64,000 bases of DNA, taken from Coenobita brevimanus. Lineage: Eukaryota; Arthropoda; Malacostraca; Decapoda; Coenobitidae. The position numbers were made by a program, and so were the translations under genes. A model generated the notes under the pieces. The model did no database searches. It saw only the letters and a program-made list of their open reading frames with translations, and was not told where the DNA came from. The stretch lies in assembly GCA_032717465.1 (NCBI GenBank), contig CM064670.1, positions 20,525,637-20,589,636 on the forward strand, in the 5' to 3' direction. Positions 20,663-32,536 of the stretch are shown here, piece after piece (within the stretch, counting starts at the first letter, position 1; the number at the start of each line of letters is the position of its first letter).

Positions 20663-22968
20663 ATATATATACCGGATTCCTCTCTCAATGAGTGGCAAAG
20701 GTCCAACAATGTCCATCCCAACTCTTTCCATCAGTGCACCCACTTGGTATAGCTATAGAGGGGCCCATCTCTGTTTCTTGGGTCCCTTCTTGGCATAGCA
20801 CACATCACAGGCACGACACCACTTTCCAACATCCTGACACAGCCGGCTTAGAGTTTTCCTCACTCCCAGGTGCCCACTAGTGATCTGGTTATAGGACTCA
20901 TCTAAGATCCTAGACCCCATCTTCGGAACCACCAGTTGCCAATACTCGCTGCGACCATTGGGTGTCACCCACTGGCGGTCCAGTAGTCCGTTATTCAAAT
21001 GAAGAAGGTCCCACTGACTCCAGTAGCTCCCGGTCGCAGGGCTTAACCTGGAAACTCCTTCCCAAGATGGTCACACTGTACTCTGCTGCAGCCGCTCTAG
21101 CACCGTTTGCGAACCTGTATCCTCCTCAGGTCTTCAACTGACTGGCCCTGTCACAACAGTATGACGGCATTTCTTCCTGTCATTCCCATTCCTACTACAT
21201 TCCTTGCTGTCTGTTCTTCTGTCTTCTCGCAAACTAATCATCAAGGTTCTCCTGCATTTCTTCAGTGGTGGGTCGTCTGCAGCATTCTTCTTACCATCCC
21301 AACCATTGTGATCCGCAAGTAACTCAAACTGTGCACGGTAAGCCTCCCAAGATACTCTAATATCAAATTCTCGAGGTTTCTTTTTAATTGGACCCCCATC
21401 ACAGCCACGCACCTAACTGGTTTGGGGCCTAAAAATTGGGGCATCATAATTAAGGCCAGGACCTAACACCTCTGCATTCCTATCATTCAGCCCTTTAATG
21501 CTACCTTTAGTGTATTCACCATACACTGTCCATTTCTTTCATACGCTACCCTTACACCAATCTGAGGCTCAGCAGTGCAACATCTCTCTGCAGTCCCAAT
21601 TTTCTCACAAACCATCTCCACATGGTCGACTACATCCTTCAACTGGTCGTCTAGATGCTGCCTGAACTCCATCTCATTATTGCTTACCTCATACTTCTGC
21701 TGCTCTACCTTGGCATCTACTTCCTAGTTCATTTCCCCCATGAATGCATCTAGCTGTCCTTGTACCCTCAGTTGTACTTCCCCTTGTTGCTCCTCTGATG
21801 TCTCTTGAAGTTATTCATCTCGTTCATTTTCTTCTTCACTTCGTGCCGGTACTTGTTCCCAATTTGCCTTTAACAGTGCACCTCCTGCCTGTACTAGTTC
21901 TTTGAGTTCATTATAAGATGCCTGTAATTGTTCTTTGATTTCGTTTTTGAGCTCTTTCGTTTGTTCCTATATTAGCTTGACGATTGTCGCCAGGGAAATT
22001 TCCTCCTTCTGCCCGGCTCGAGATCTCGTCTTCATACCTTCTGCTTCAATGTTGAAGGTTAGACTCACTGCAGCACTTAATCCCACTCCTGACACCCGTG
22101 TTACGTCCTCACCCCACACTGCCACAGACTCCAATAGTAGTAGTTCAGTACAGGGAATACGTTACCCAGTGAGTTGTTCTTCTTATGGTCAGCCTTAAGG
22201 TATACAGCACACAAGATCAGCTGAGGCGAAAATAAACATTGGCTTCTTAAAGTTCAGTTTATGTTTTCTAAATGGTAACACCTAATGCCTTCCAACTTCA
22301 CTATTCTCACAAGCACTGGAGCTATACACACTTTACTAATTGCAGTTACACTTAATGCGTGACACCAGAGATATTACACTTAATGCCTGAAAAGACTTCA
22401 CTGTTTTCTTAAGTACCAATGATACAGAAACTTCAGTAACACTTTACTGTTTACCACTGTTTTTACAAGTACCAAAAATATACAGTCTTCACTGTCACTT
22501 CACTGACACTGCACTACACTCAAACTGAACCAAAACCAACTGAACTCAAAATAGTCTCTGCCCCATCCTTATATTAGGTTGCATTATTCGAGAAACGTTT
22601 ACATTCTTCGAGAACAACAGTTGCCAACTCGGAGATACCAACACATGCAAGAGTTTTCTTACATTACATAACACTCTAAATAATTTACCATACGAACTTA
22701 AATTACAAAATTTAATAAACACTCACTCAAGTAAAACATTATAAAGAAAAAGAGCACAAAAATTAATGTACAGTTGTCAGCATAAATTCGCTGCAAGTCT
22801 ACTAATGTGATGCAAGTTCTTTTGTCTGGCAACAGTGTAAAGGGACGAGTTGCTACATAGACTTTTATACACTTAGCATATTTTTCAAATGTGGTATTAG
22901 AGACTGCCTAGAGTACAGTTTTCTGTATACCGTAATTGACTACTGTAAAAAACTGCAAGAGTTGACAG
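20663..22968 (-). pseudogene. Y fragment, unit 0: antisense, internally deleted gypsy gag/integrase remnant
   Basis: On the minus strand, gag-like pieces (VSWEAYRAQFELLADHNGW near 21,330; upstream coiled-coil-like residues 21,487-22,200) are followed, after a large internal deletion, by an integrase zinc-binding stretch (GHLGVRKTLSRL, KWCRACDVCYAKKGP, 20,998-20,753) and VGMDIVGPLPLIERG (near 20,720). The finger itself lacks about ten residues between KTLSRL and the WCRAC. Frameshifts and stops occur throughout. This is an old, non-autonomous Ty3/gypsy relic, opposite in strand to the Gmr1-like element and of a different lineage. Positions 22,205-22,968 are its non-coding leader. This copy is a recombinant of the short and long Y forms. 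Confidence 0.75.
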
Positions 22969-23763
22969 TGTTATGGAACGACGTATGAGCGTAATATTCG
23001 GGTATTGATCATAATCGTGTCTAAGCTCCCTTCCCCTCTCTCCCCCTTACCCCTGCTGATATTCCACCCACCGCTCCCTCTCCCTCCTGTCCCTCACTCA
23101 CTTTCATGCCTCTCCACTGTCTCCTCTCCCCACCCTCTCTACCTTCATTCATTTATGCAGGACACTAACCTGATTGGCGCATCGCAATTCTCTCGACTGT
23201 TTTCTAAACCAAGCCTGCCATATTCCCAGTTGCTGGCAGTACTACCAACTATATCCAAGGTTTATTAGCAGTATTCCTTCCTGTTCTAGTCCCATTCTTA
23301 CCCTCCTCGTTTCCTTCCCGCTCCTCCCCATTTGTCTTTCTGTTCTCCACCCTTTGTCACTACCAACAGCCGGGAGATACAGGAACATTGAGGTCTCGTT
23401 CTTGTGATGTATTCTTTGGTAGTATTTGTTTGAGTGAGCCTGAAAGTCTCTGCCTATTATATCAGTAGGCGAAAATAAACCAACATTTGTGCCCACTCCT
23501 CCTACTACTCGCCCTCTCTCTTCCCTAGGAAAATGTTCCCACTCTCCTCACACTGTTCACTGAATCACGAAGCAGTATCAGAAACACTAAAGTTTCGAAC
23601 TACTACTTCATGTTTGGAGTAATGAGTGGGAGAAAGAGACTATTGCATGGCATGAAACTATCGAATGTTGGGGAGCAAAAATGTTACAGGAATAGACAAG
23701 AAATAGAGAAGATTGCGGTTTATTACGCAGATTAGCGTTGTGGGTGATATAAGATAGACACGG

Positions 23764-23833
<70 letters not shown>

Positions 23834-24250
23834 TGGAGATGAAGGATGGCGGGAGAAGGAAAGAGGAGGGGAGGGTGGGGAGGGACTAGGGAGGGATACG
23901 AGGAAGAGAACAGAAGTTTCACCATTCGATACCATTTATCTGTCGTCTTTTGCACATTTTTACGCTAATCAGATATAAAGAATATTGTATTCTGGGTTAT
24001 TTATAGTACTAATTTTTACAAACACGCCTGTGTGGCAACTAGTTCCCATACACCGATGCCAGACTAAACGACTCACATCACACGAGCAGGCTTGCAGCGA
24101 ATTTGTGCTGATGACTGCACAACTTACGAAATACCTATGCTCATAAACAGCAGGCAAACTGGCAACTGACTCGTACCGGAACTAGCTACTGTAAACGTCA
24201 GGAAAGGTTGAGAAAAATCTCGACTATCTAACTTTTAAATCTCGTTTCAT

Positions 24251-24254
<4 letters not shown>
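22969..24254 (-). mobile_element. LTR-like block 'LTR-Y', unit 0
   Basis: A 1.29 kb block bounded by TGTTATGGAACGA and TCGTTTCATAACA, i.e. TG...CA ends with a 12-base imperfect inverted repeat. It holds CT-rich stretches (23,028-23,130), a (GA)n run of 68 bases (23,764-23,831) and unremarkable sequence. Position to the right of the minus-strand gag remnant suggests it is the 5' LTR of the Y element. No matching second copy flanks Y on the left, and no clear primer-binding site was seen, so the LTR call is an inference. Confidence 0.55.
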
Positions 24255-24309
<55 letters not shown>

Positions 24310-24369
24310 TAGATATATATATATATAGATATATATATATAGAAATATATATACATATATATATATATA

Positions 24370-24436
<67 letters not shown>
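24255..24436. repeat. AT/GATA array between LTR-Y and LINE A (unit 0/1 border)
   Basis: AT dinucleotides with a GATA run (24,281-24,308) and AGAAATATATATAC variants. The corresponding arrays at 40,884-41,125 and 57,571-57,845 differ in length and internal order. Confidence 0.95.
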
Positions 24437-24438
<2 letters not shown>

Positions 24439-27400
24439 TCCCTGGGGGTAGGGGGTTTCAAGAATACTCCTCCAGTATCCCTGCTTGTCGAACGAGGCGA
24501 CTATAAGGGTTGGTGGTGGGTTAGTGCCCCACCCCGTAAAAAGAACTAACTAAAAAAGCAAATAAAGCGCCTCGGACCCGGACGGACCATACGTTGACGA
24601 CTAAGGAACGGACAAAGGACATTCTGAGGGCAGGAACGTGGAATGTGAGAGGAGTGAATGATGAAGTGAAAGAGAGAGAGATTGTCCAGGTGCTTGAGGG
24701 TGCAAAAGTGGATATATGTGGATTGACTGAAACTAAATAGAAAAGGTGAAAGGCTGAGAGAATGGGAAACGGTGTGCGGGAGTCAGTGAGAATGAGAGGG
24801 CAAGAGAGGGAGTATGTCTGATGATAAGCAAGAAGTGGAAGGAGAATATAAGAGAGTATGGAACAGTGGGTGCAAGGATTGTATGGGTGAGGATGAAAGT
24901 AGGTATACAAGCATGGGCGATTGTATGTGTGTATATGCTCCAACCGAGGATCGGGTGGCAAGAGTGAAAAATGAGTTTTGGGCGAGAGTAGAAGCATGTA
25001 TGGACAAGTTTGAGAGGAGCGAGAGAGTGCTGTTGATTGGAGACATGAATGGCAAAGTTGGAAATGTACGAGTGGATGGAGTGGTTGGTCAGTGGGGTGT
25101 GCCAGCTGAAGTAGATGGGAATGGTAGTGCTTTGGTGGACATCTGTGCTGGTAAGGGGTTGGCAATAGCCAACACCTACTTTCGTCATAAGATGATCCAC
25201 CGGTATACATGGAGAGTAATGAGGAGGATGGATGGTGAACTTGTGGAACGAAAGGCAATGATAGACTACGTGTGTGTGGATGAGCAAATGAGAAGACAAG
25301 TGTTGGATGCAAGGGTGTGGAGAGGGTGGGGGAATGGAGTCTCGGACCATCACTCAGTGATGGCCAAGGTAGAGCTGCAAAGAAAGTGGTTGAGGAGACG
25401 AAGGGGAAGACAGGAGGAAGCAGCTCCTGTGAGAAGAGTGGAGAAATTGCAAGATAGTGAGAAAAAGACAGAGTATAAGAGCATAGTGGAAGAAAAGATT
25501 GGGAAGGTATGAGCTAGAGCAGATGGAAGGGGTGGAAGACGTATGTAAGATATTCACGGAAGAGATAGGCGCAGCGTGTGAGGCGGTTTGTGGAGTGAGG
25601 AGGAGATACAAGGGTGTGCAAGGGACAGCATGGTGGAATGATGAGGTGAAACGAACTGTGGAACAAAAGAAGAAGGCATATAGTGAATGGTTGGCGAGTA
25701 GAGGTAGGGGAGAAGATGAAAGAGAAGAGAGAGAGGTATATGTGAGCAGGAGGAGGGAGGTTAAGAGACTGGTGAAGGAGAGTAAGAAGAAAGTGGATGA
25801 AGAGTTTGGGAGGAATCTGAGTGTGAAATGGAGGGAGAGTAAGAAATTGTTTTGGAAGGAGGTAAAGAAAGTAAGGCAGTGTGAAAGGGGAAATAGTAGG
25901 GGAGTGAAAGATAGGAATAATAGATTGTTGGTGGAGAAGAAAGAGAAATTGAGGAGATGGAAGGAGCACTTTGAGGATTTGTTGAATGTAGAGAGTGAGA
26001 GCAGTGTGAGTATAAGTGGTTGGGGAATGGCTGGGAGAAGAAGAGATGAGAGGAGGGAGGAAGAGATCAGTAGGGCGGAAGTAGTGGAAGCGATGAAGAA
26101 GATTAAGCTAGGAAAGGCCAAAGGAATTGATGGAGTGTGTGGTGAAATGCTTAGGTATGGGGGTGAGATTGTTGTGGAGTGGATATAGAAGTTGTGTAGA
26201 TTGGCTTGGGAAGAGGGAAGGGTTCCAGAGGACTGGAAATCAGGTATAATTGTTCCTCTGTACAAAGGAAAAGGGGAGAGAGAAGTATGTGTTAACCATA
26301 GGGGTATTTGCCTTCTTGGTGTGACTGGTAAAATATATGGTAGAATACTCATTGATAGGGTTAGGCATATGACAGAGGAGCTAGTTGGAGAAGAACAAGG
26401 GGGATTTAGGAAGGGAAAAGGGTGTGTAGATCAGATATTTGTTCTAAGATGTTTAGTGGAGAAGTATCTAGAGAAGGGAAGGAAAGTGTATGCTGCCTTC
26501 ATGGACTTGGAGAAAGCTTATGACAGAATAGATAGGCAAGGTATGTGGAAGGTATTAAGAATATATGGGGTGGAGGGGAAATTGTTGAGTGCTGTGAAGA
26601 GTATGTACGAGGGAGCTAGGGTTACGGTGCGAGTGGATGGCGAGCTGAGTGAGTTCTTTGATCTCAATGTGAGACTGAAACAGGGGTGTGTGATGTCTCC
26701 ATGGCTGTTTAATATATATATGGATGGGGTTGTAAAGGAGGTGCAAGGTAGGGCAGTGGATGTGGGGGTGGCCATAATGAATGAGGGTGAGATTTCGAAG
26801 CTTACGGTGTTGCTGTTTGCTGATGATACAGTATTGTTGAGCGAAGATGAATGGGAGTTGCAAGGTTTGGTGAATGAATTTGGGGCAGTGTGTAGGAGGA
26901 GGTAGCTGAAAGTATATGTAAACAAAAGTAAAGTTATGGTGTTTGAGATGAATGAAGTCACAGAGTGTGCAGTGAGGTTGGATGGTGAGGATATGGAGAA
27001 TATGATTGCATTCAAGTACTTGGGTAGTGTGATGAGTAAGGATGGAACTTTGGGGGATGAAGTACGTGAAAGGGTACAGCAGGGAAGAAAGGTTGTTGGT
27101 ACACCGAAAGCAGTGATGAGAAATAGGGAGGTGAGTATGGAAGTTAAGAAGGCACTGCATGATGGTATTGTGATCCCTACCCTGACGTATGGAAGCGAGG
27201 CGTGGACCTTGCAAGAGGGGAACAAGTCAAGAGTGAGAGCAGTGGAAATGAGTTACTTGAGAGGAGCATGTGGAGTGACGTGGAGGGACAGATTGACGAA
27301 TGAAGAAGTGAAGGAACGTTGTGGGGTAGATGTGGATGTGGTTGAAAAGATTAGAAATACACTGAGGTGGTTTGGACATGTGGAGAGAATGGAGAATGAA

Positions 27401-27603
27401 AGACTAACTAAGAGGGTGTATGTAGGTGAGGTGGAGGGAGGGAGAGGGAGGAGTAGACCGGGGATGAGGTGGAGGGATAGAGTTGAGAGGTATATGACGG
27501 AGGGGGGGATGATTTGGGGTGAGGGGAGTCAAATGGTGGGTGACAGAGTGACTTGGAGGCGTTTTGTCTGCGGCCACCCTTTGCGGGATTAGGGCGTCGG
27601 GCT
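24437..27603 (+). mobile_element. LINE A copy 1 (RTE-like), near full length, inactive
   Basis: Includes a GC-rich 5' untranslated lead (CCTCCCTGGGGGTAGG, then CCCCACCCCG near 24,530) and endonuclease motif TWNVRGVNDEV at about 24,638, followed by ETK and an in-frame TAG. Coding pieces are 24,814-25,512 (endonuclease), 25,499-26,188 (connector, split by a +1 base in GAAGAAAAGATTGGG), 26,192-26,905 (RT with FADDTVLL near 26,815) and 26,936-27,592 (C-terminal). Breaks include the shared Trp-to-TAG at 26,186-26,188, a private Lys-to-TAG at 26,903, and KAKG where others have KAPG in the RT. It cannot be autonomous. Confidence 0.85.
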
Positions 27604-27627
27604 ATATATATATATATATATATATAT
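27604..27627. repeat. (TA)n tail of LINE A copy 1, about 24 bases
   Basis: The shortest of the four LINE A tails in the array, followed by the common flank TGAACGCAGTAATAATTTA. Confidence 0.95.
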
Positions 27628-27681
27628 GAACGCAGTAATAATTTAACGATAATACGAACTTTGGCAGCTTTGAGAGTGACG

Positions 27682-27760
27682 GACATGTAGAGGTGTGCGG
27701 TACGTAGGAGGAGTACTGGGCCTTGAAAGCAGGCTGTGAAGCCTATGCCCAGAGTCGGTC

Positions 27761-27798
<38 letters not shown>
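27682..27798 (+). mobile_element. A-tailed insertion replacing the start of block X (unit 1)
   Basis: Same insertion as at 19,756-19,868 with the same left junction (GAGAGTGACG|GACATG) and a longer A-run (27,765-27,798). Its presence in units 0 and 1 and absence in units 2 and 3 groups the former two. Confidence 0.6.
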
Positions 27799-27801
<3 letters not shown>

Positions 27802-28589
27802 TTTGTATAATTCTAACGTACAGTATGCTCCATGTTTGATCACGATTCGCCTCGTGGCTTCCATAGTGACCAGGCTTGCATGTTCTATCTCACTCCCCCC
27901 TTCTCCCCTTATAGTAGTGTAAGTCGTTCTTTCTGTTGTTCAGAGCAGGACTGTCAACTCTTCCTCCCCTGTGCCGTCATTTCCGCATCTTTCTTGCAAG
28001 TTGAATCAAGCTCTGCCGGCCCCTATATAATGAGCTCAGTCTCTGCATTAGTTGCCACTTAGATCTACTCCTCATTTGGTTCACATCTCTGTCCTCCCCT
28101 GTATAGTGTATTATTGTTTTTGTGAGTGCTCAGGAAGTCTCCAGCCATCGAGCTGCTGTATAATTTGAGTATAAGTGTTGTTACCATTTTTCTTGTACTG
28201 TATGGCCTAAAGTGTTAATTCGTAGGTCTGGTAATGTTTTTGTGATTCACATGGATTTTTTGATGTCAGCCATTATTAATAATATTTTGTATCTGTAATA
28301 ATATATCTTGCATTAACTGAGCATTATCCGCTTTTTCATTTTATCAGGGCTGAGTTAGATAAATTTGTTCGTTGTAATTTCGTGTTAATAGAGGCTACTG
28401 CAGTTAACCATATATTTAAGTTGTTTTTGCCATTACATTATCCTTATGAGTCCTGAATGTTTAGTTGTTAGTTGAGCATTAAACTTTAACTTGTAATTTT
28501 ACCTCTTTTGTTTTGAACCTAGAACTTTGTGGGACAGTAGTGATTTTAGTATTCTCACTTGAAGTGTTCATTATCTCTGTTCCGTAACA
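27799..28589 (+). mobile_element. LTR-like block X, unit 1 left copy (X-1a)
   Basis: As the unit 0 copy, including the CCCCTATATAATGAG TATA-like stretch (about 28,020-28,034) and the end TTCCGTAACA at 28,589. Outer start trimmed. It is followed by the antisense Y fragment and not by a primer-binding site or gag leader, so it is not a functional 5' LTR for the element starting at 30,547. Confidence 0.7.
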
Positions 28590-30546
28590 ATATATATACC
28601 GAATTCCTCTCTCAATGAGTGGCAAAGGTCCAACAATGTCCATCCCAACTCTTTCCATCAGTGCACCCACTTGGTATAGCTATAGAGGGGCCCATCTCTG
28701 TTTCTTGGGTCCCTTCTTGGCATAGCACACATCACAGGCACGACACCACTTTCCAACATCCTGACACAGCCGGCTTAGAGTTTTCCTCACTCCCAGGTGC
28801 CCACTAGTGATCTGGTTATAGGACTCATCTAAGATCCTAGACCCCATCTTCGGAACCACCAGTTGCCAATACTCGCTGCGACCATTGGGTGTCACCCACT
28901 GGCGGTCCAGTAGTCCGTTATTCAAATGAAGAAGGTCCCACTGACTCCAGTAGCTCCCGGTCGCAGGGCTTAACCTGGAAACTCCTTCCCAAGATGGTCA
29001 CACTGTACTCTGCTGCAGCCGCTCTAGCACCGTTTGCGAACCTGTATCCTCCTCAGGTCTTCAACTGACTGGCCCTGTCACAACAGTATGACGGCATTTC
29101 TTCCTGTCATTCCCATTCCTACTACATTCCTTGCTGTCTGTTCTTCTGTCTTCTCGCACACTAATCATCAAGGTTCTCCTGCATTTCTTCAGTGGTGGGT
29201 CGTCTGCAGCATTCTTCTTACCATCCCAACCATTGTGATCCGCAAGTAACTCAAACTGTGCACGGTAAGCCTCCCAAGATACTCTAATATCAAATTCTCG
29301 AGGTTTCTTTTTAATTGGACCCCCATCACAGCCACGCACCTAACTGGTTTGGGGCCTAAAAATTGGGGCATCATAATTCAGGCCAGGACCTAACACCTCT
29401 GCATTCCTATCATTCAGCCCTTTAATGCTACCTTTAGTGTATTCACCATACACTGTCCATTTCTTTCATACGCTACCCTTACACCAATCTGAGGCTCAGC
29501 AGTGCAACATCTCTCTGCAGTCCCAATTTTCTCACAAACCATCTCCACATGGTCGACTACATCCTTCAACTGGTCGTCTAGATGCTGCCTGAACTCCATC
29601 TCATTATTGCTTACCTCATACTTCTGCTGCTCTACCTTGGCATCTACTTCCTAGTTCATTTCCCCCATGAATGCATCTAGCTGTCCTTGTACCCTCAGTT
29701 GTACTTCCCCTTGTTGCTCCTCTGATGTCTCTTGAAGTTATTCATCTCGTTCATTTTCTTCTTCACTTCGTGCCTGTACTTGTTCCCAATTTGCCTTTAA
29801 CAGTGCACCTCCTGCCTGTACTAGTTCTTTGAGTTCATTATAAGATGCCTGTAATTGTTCTTTGATTTCGTTTTTGAGCTCTTTCGTTTGTTCCTATATT
29901 AGCTTGACGATTGTCGCCAGGGAAATTTCCTCCTTCTGCCCGGCTCGAGATCTCGTCTTCATACTTTCTGCTTCAATGTTGAAGGTTAGACTCACTGCAG
30001 CACTTAATCCCACTCCTGACACCCGTGTTACGTCCTAACCCCACACTGCCACAGACTCCAATAGTAGTAGTTCAGTACAGGGAATACGTTACCCAGTGAG
30101 TTGTTCTTCTTATGGTCAGCCTTAAGGTATACAGCACACAAGATCAGCTGAGGCGAAAATAAACATTGGCTTCTTAAAGTTCAGTTTATGTTTTCTAAAT
30201 GGTAACACCTAATGCCTTCCAACTTCACTATTCTCACAAGCACTGGAGCTATACACACTTTACTAATTGCAGTTACACTTAATGCGTGACACCAGAGATA
30301 TTACACTTAATGCCTGAAAAGACTTCACTGTTTTCTTAAGTACCAATGATACAGAAACTTCAGTAATACTTCACTGTTTACCACTGTTTTTACAAGTACC
30401 AAAAATATACAGTCTTCACTGTCACTTCACTGACACTGCACTACACTCAAACTGCACCAAAACCAACTGAACTCAAAAAAGTCTCTGCCCCATCCTTATA
30501 TAAGGTTGCATTATTCGAGAAACGTTTACATTCTACGAGAACAACA
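28590..30546 (-). pseudogene. Y fragment, unit 1 short form (Y-1a)
   Basis: Same antisense gag/integrase relic as in unit 0. It ends at 30,546 (GAGAACAACA) where it joins plus-strand gag sequence instead of continuing toward LTR-Y. The integrase zinc-finger piece is 28,925-28,680 and the gag piece 29,339-29,061. It carries short-form markers: TATAGCTATAGAGG, GACACCAGAG, GTAATACTTC and CTGCACC. Confidence 0.75.
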
Positions 30547-31038
30547 CTTCCTGGAGCCTATAGAGTAAAATTTAGGACAACTTATAAGCAAGATAAGCAG
30601 TCCCAAGTTGAGTATGCAAAAATCAAAGAAGATCTGTTAGAGCAGTGATTAAATTCTAAGAATGTAAATTCTGATTTTGATAAATTTAAGCAGATGATTT
30701 TGCTGGAGGACTTCAAAAGGTGTATTAATAAAGATGTAAGCCAATACCTTGATGAGAAAAGAATAGATAATTTGTCTGATGCTGCAGTTTTAGCTGATGA
30801 ATATGTTCTCACTCACAAGAGATTTTCTAAAGAAAAAAGGAAAGCTGAGAGTAAGTACGTTGCCTCTACTCAGAGTACTGGTAACAGGAGAGAGAATACA
30901 GATGATGTTTCTCAGGAAGTAAATACCAGCTCCACCTCTAGAGCTCAGAAAAGTAAATGTACATATTGTAGTAGGCTTGGTCATACTACGGAGAAATGTT
31001 TCAGGAGACAGCGTGATGTGAACAAAATGAGTCTTTAA
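30547..31038 (+). pseudogene. gag C-terminal part: SCAN-like capsid end and zinc knuckle (unit 1)
   Basis: The frame entering at the junction gives LPGAYRVKFRTTYKQ, a stop at 30,649, and then the open part 30,694-31,038. ILLEDFKRCINKDVSQYL and LSDAAVLADEYVLTHK form the helical pattern of SCAN-like capsid C-terminal domains found in Gmr1-type gag. This is followed by a CCHC zinc knuckle, CTYCSRLGHTTEKC (Cys-2-Cys-4-His-4-Cys, about 30,958-30,999), which binds element RNA. The N-terminal capsid half is absent. The next frame (NESLNIQSIGL) suggests that protease was reached by a shift or is now frameshifted. Confidence 0.72.
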
Positions 31039-31161
31039 ATATTCAGTCAATTGGTCTAGTGTCCACCCTTGAGAGTTCCCAGAATTCTTTAACCGAGTTA
31101 ATTGAACCTGCTTTGAGGGGTAAATTAAATTCTCATGAAGCTCCTCTTTTGAGCAGTAACA

Positions 31162-31611
31162 TTGGTGACACTCAAGAGTTCATGTGCTAATTTCCTGTCT
31201 GATGGTTTTGTCAGTCCTCTGGACAGTAATGAGAGGAAATCAGTTAAAATATATCGTGATACAGGTGCTTGCCAATCCCTTATGCTGACCAGTGTTCTAG
31301 GCTCTAACGTTAATTCCTCTGATGAAACTGTGATCTTACAAGGTGTAGGGAATAATTACTTCTCTGTCCCTCTGTGCAGAGTGAATTTAGAGTCTGGTTT
31401 TGTTAATGGTTCAGTTATGGTTGGGTTGGTTGAGACACTCCCAATGTCAGGTGTAACTTTCTTACTTGGAAATTATATTGGTGGAAGTCAAGTGTGTCCG
31501 GCTCCTCAGTTGTCTAGTGAACAAGTGACTGCGACACACGATTGTGGTGTCCCTGAGGTGTTCTCTGCGTGTGCTGTCACTAGGGCTAATCTAAAGTTAC
31601 TGGTGACTTAG
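31162..31611 (+). pseudogene. Aspartic protease domain (unit 1)
   Basis: A 149-codon open segment with KIYRDTGACQSLML (the DTGA active-site motif, about 31,246-31,287), a flap-like VGNNYFSVPLCRV, and LLGNYIGG where retropepsins have the ILG(R/N)D-type motif; the Asp after N is replaced by Tyr here. The protease would cleave Gag-Pol. The frame break from gag is at about 31,150. Confidence 0.68.
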
Positions 31612-31658
31612 AGGATAATGATGATGATGTTATCCTAGCTGACACTTTTCTTTCTAAT

Positions 31659-32536
31659 TTGGACCACTCACCAGATGAGGCAGTACCCCGTAGTGTTGAT
31701 AATTTGTCTCGTCAAGAGTTGGTTGAGTTGCAGGTTGCTGACCCTGAGTTGAAAGGTCTAGCTAACTCTGCTTGCAGTGAGGAAGAATCAGCTGGTGCTT
31801 CTACTTGTTATTATATAAAGTCAGGAGTACTTATGAGAAAGTGGAGACCCCCAGCAGCATCAGCCGACTGTGAATTGGAGGTTGTACATAAAGTTGTCAT
31901 CCCTCGTGTTTGTAGGCAGGATATCATTAGAGTGGCTCATGATTCCGGCTTGGCACGACACCTTGGAGTGTGCATGCATTTTGAAACACTTCTACTGGCC
32001 AGGTATCTTCAGAGATGTTTCCTGGTATTGTAAGTTTTGTCACACCTGTCAAGTTGTGGGGAAGTGTAATCAGACCAAAAGGTTGCACCTCTAGTTCCCA
32101 TTCCTCCTTTTGAGGCGCCATTCACCCGTGTGTTGGTGGATATTGTGGGCCCCTCTTCCTAAAACTTCTGCAGGATTTTCTTATGTGTTGACCCTGATTA
32201 ATATGGCTACTCGTTATCCTGAAGCCTTTCCACTTAGAAATATCTCAGCAAAGAACGTGGTTAAGGAAATGCTAGGGTTCTTCACCAAGTTTGGTCTGCC
32301 CATGGAGGTACAGTCAGACCGGGGAAGTAATTTCATGTCAAATGTTTTCAAGCAGTCTGAAAGAGTTGGACATCACCCAGATCACGTCTTCAGCTTACCA
32401 TCCCCAGACCCACGGAGCGTTGGAGAGATATCATCAAACACTCAAATCGATGCTCAGGAAATACTGTTTGGAACATCAGAAAGACTGGGATAAAGGTCTT
32501 CCATTTGTTGTATTTTCCGCGAGAATCTCCAAATGA
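31659..32536 (+). pseudogene. Integrase zinc-binding and catalytic core, frameshifted (unit 1)
   Basis: An H-H-C-C finger starts with HDSGLARHLGV (about 31,940) and ends CKFCHTC (about 32,033). The finger is broken by an 11-base deletion near 31,971 that unit 2 lacks. The catalytic core shows VDIVGP (first Asp), then TRYPEAFPL, SDRGSNFMSN (second Asp) and HGALERYH (Glu), in three different frames. A 2-base insertion at about 32,155, a 2-base loss at about 32,358 and a third shift at about 32,520 are shared with unit 2. Integrase inserts element DNA into the host genome; this copy cannot. Confidence 0.75.

Noticed and set aside
24255..24436. AT/GATA arrays considered as CRISPR-like or origin-like regularly spaced repeats
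   Set aside because: Simple microsatellites without spacers or associated genes, in a eukaryotic context.
24521..25312. Long minus-strand ORFs opposite LINE A (for example 263, 276, 333 and 248 codons)
   Set aside because: They are antisense shadows of the LINE A coding strand; rich in Ser, Pro, Thr and His, repeated at the same place in each copy, with no domain.
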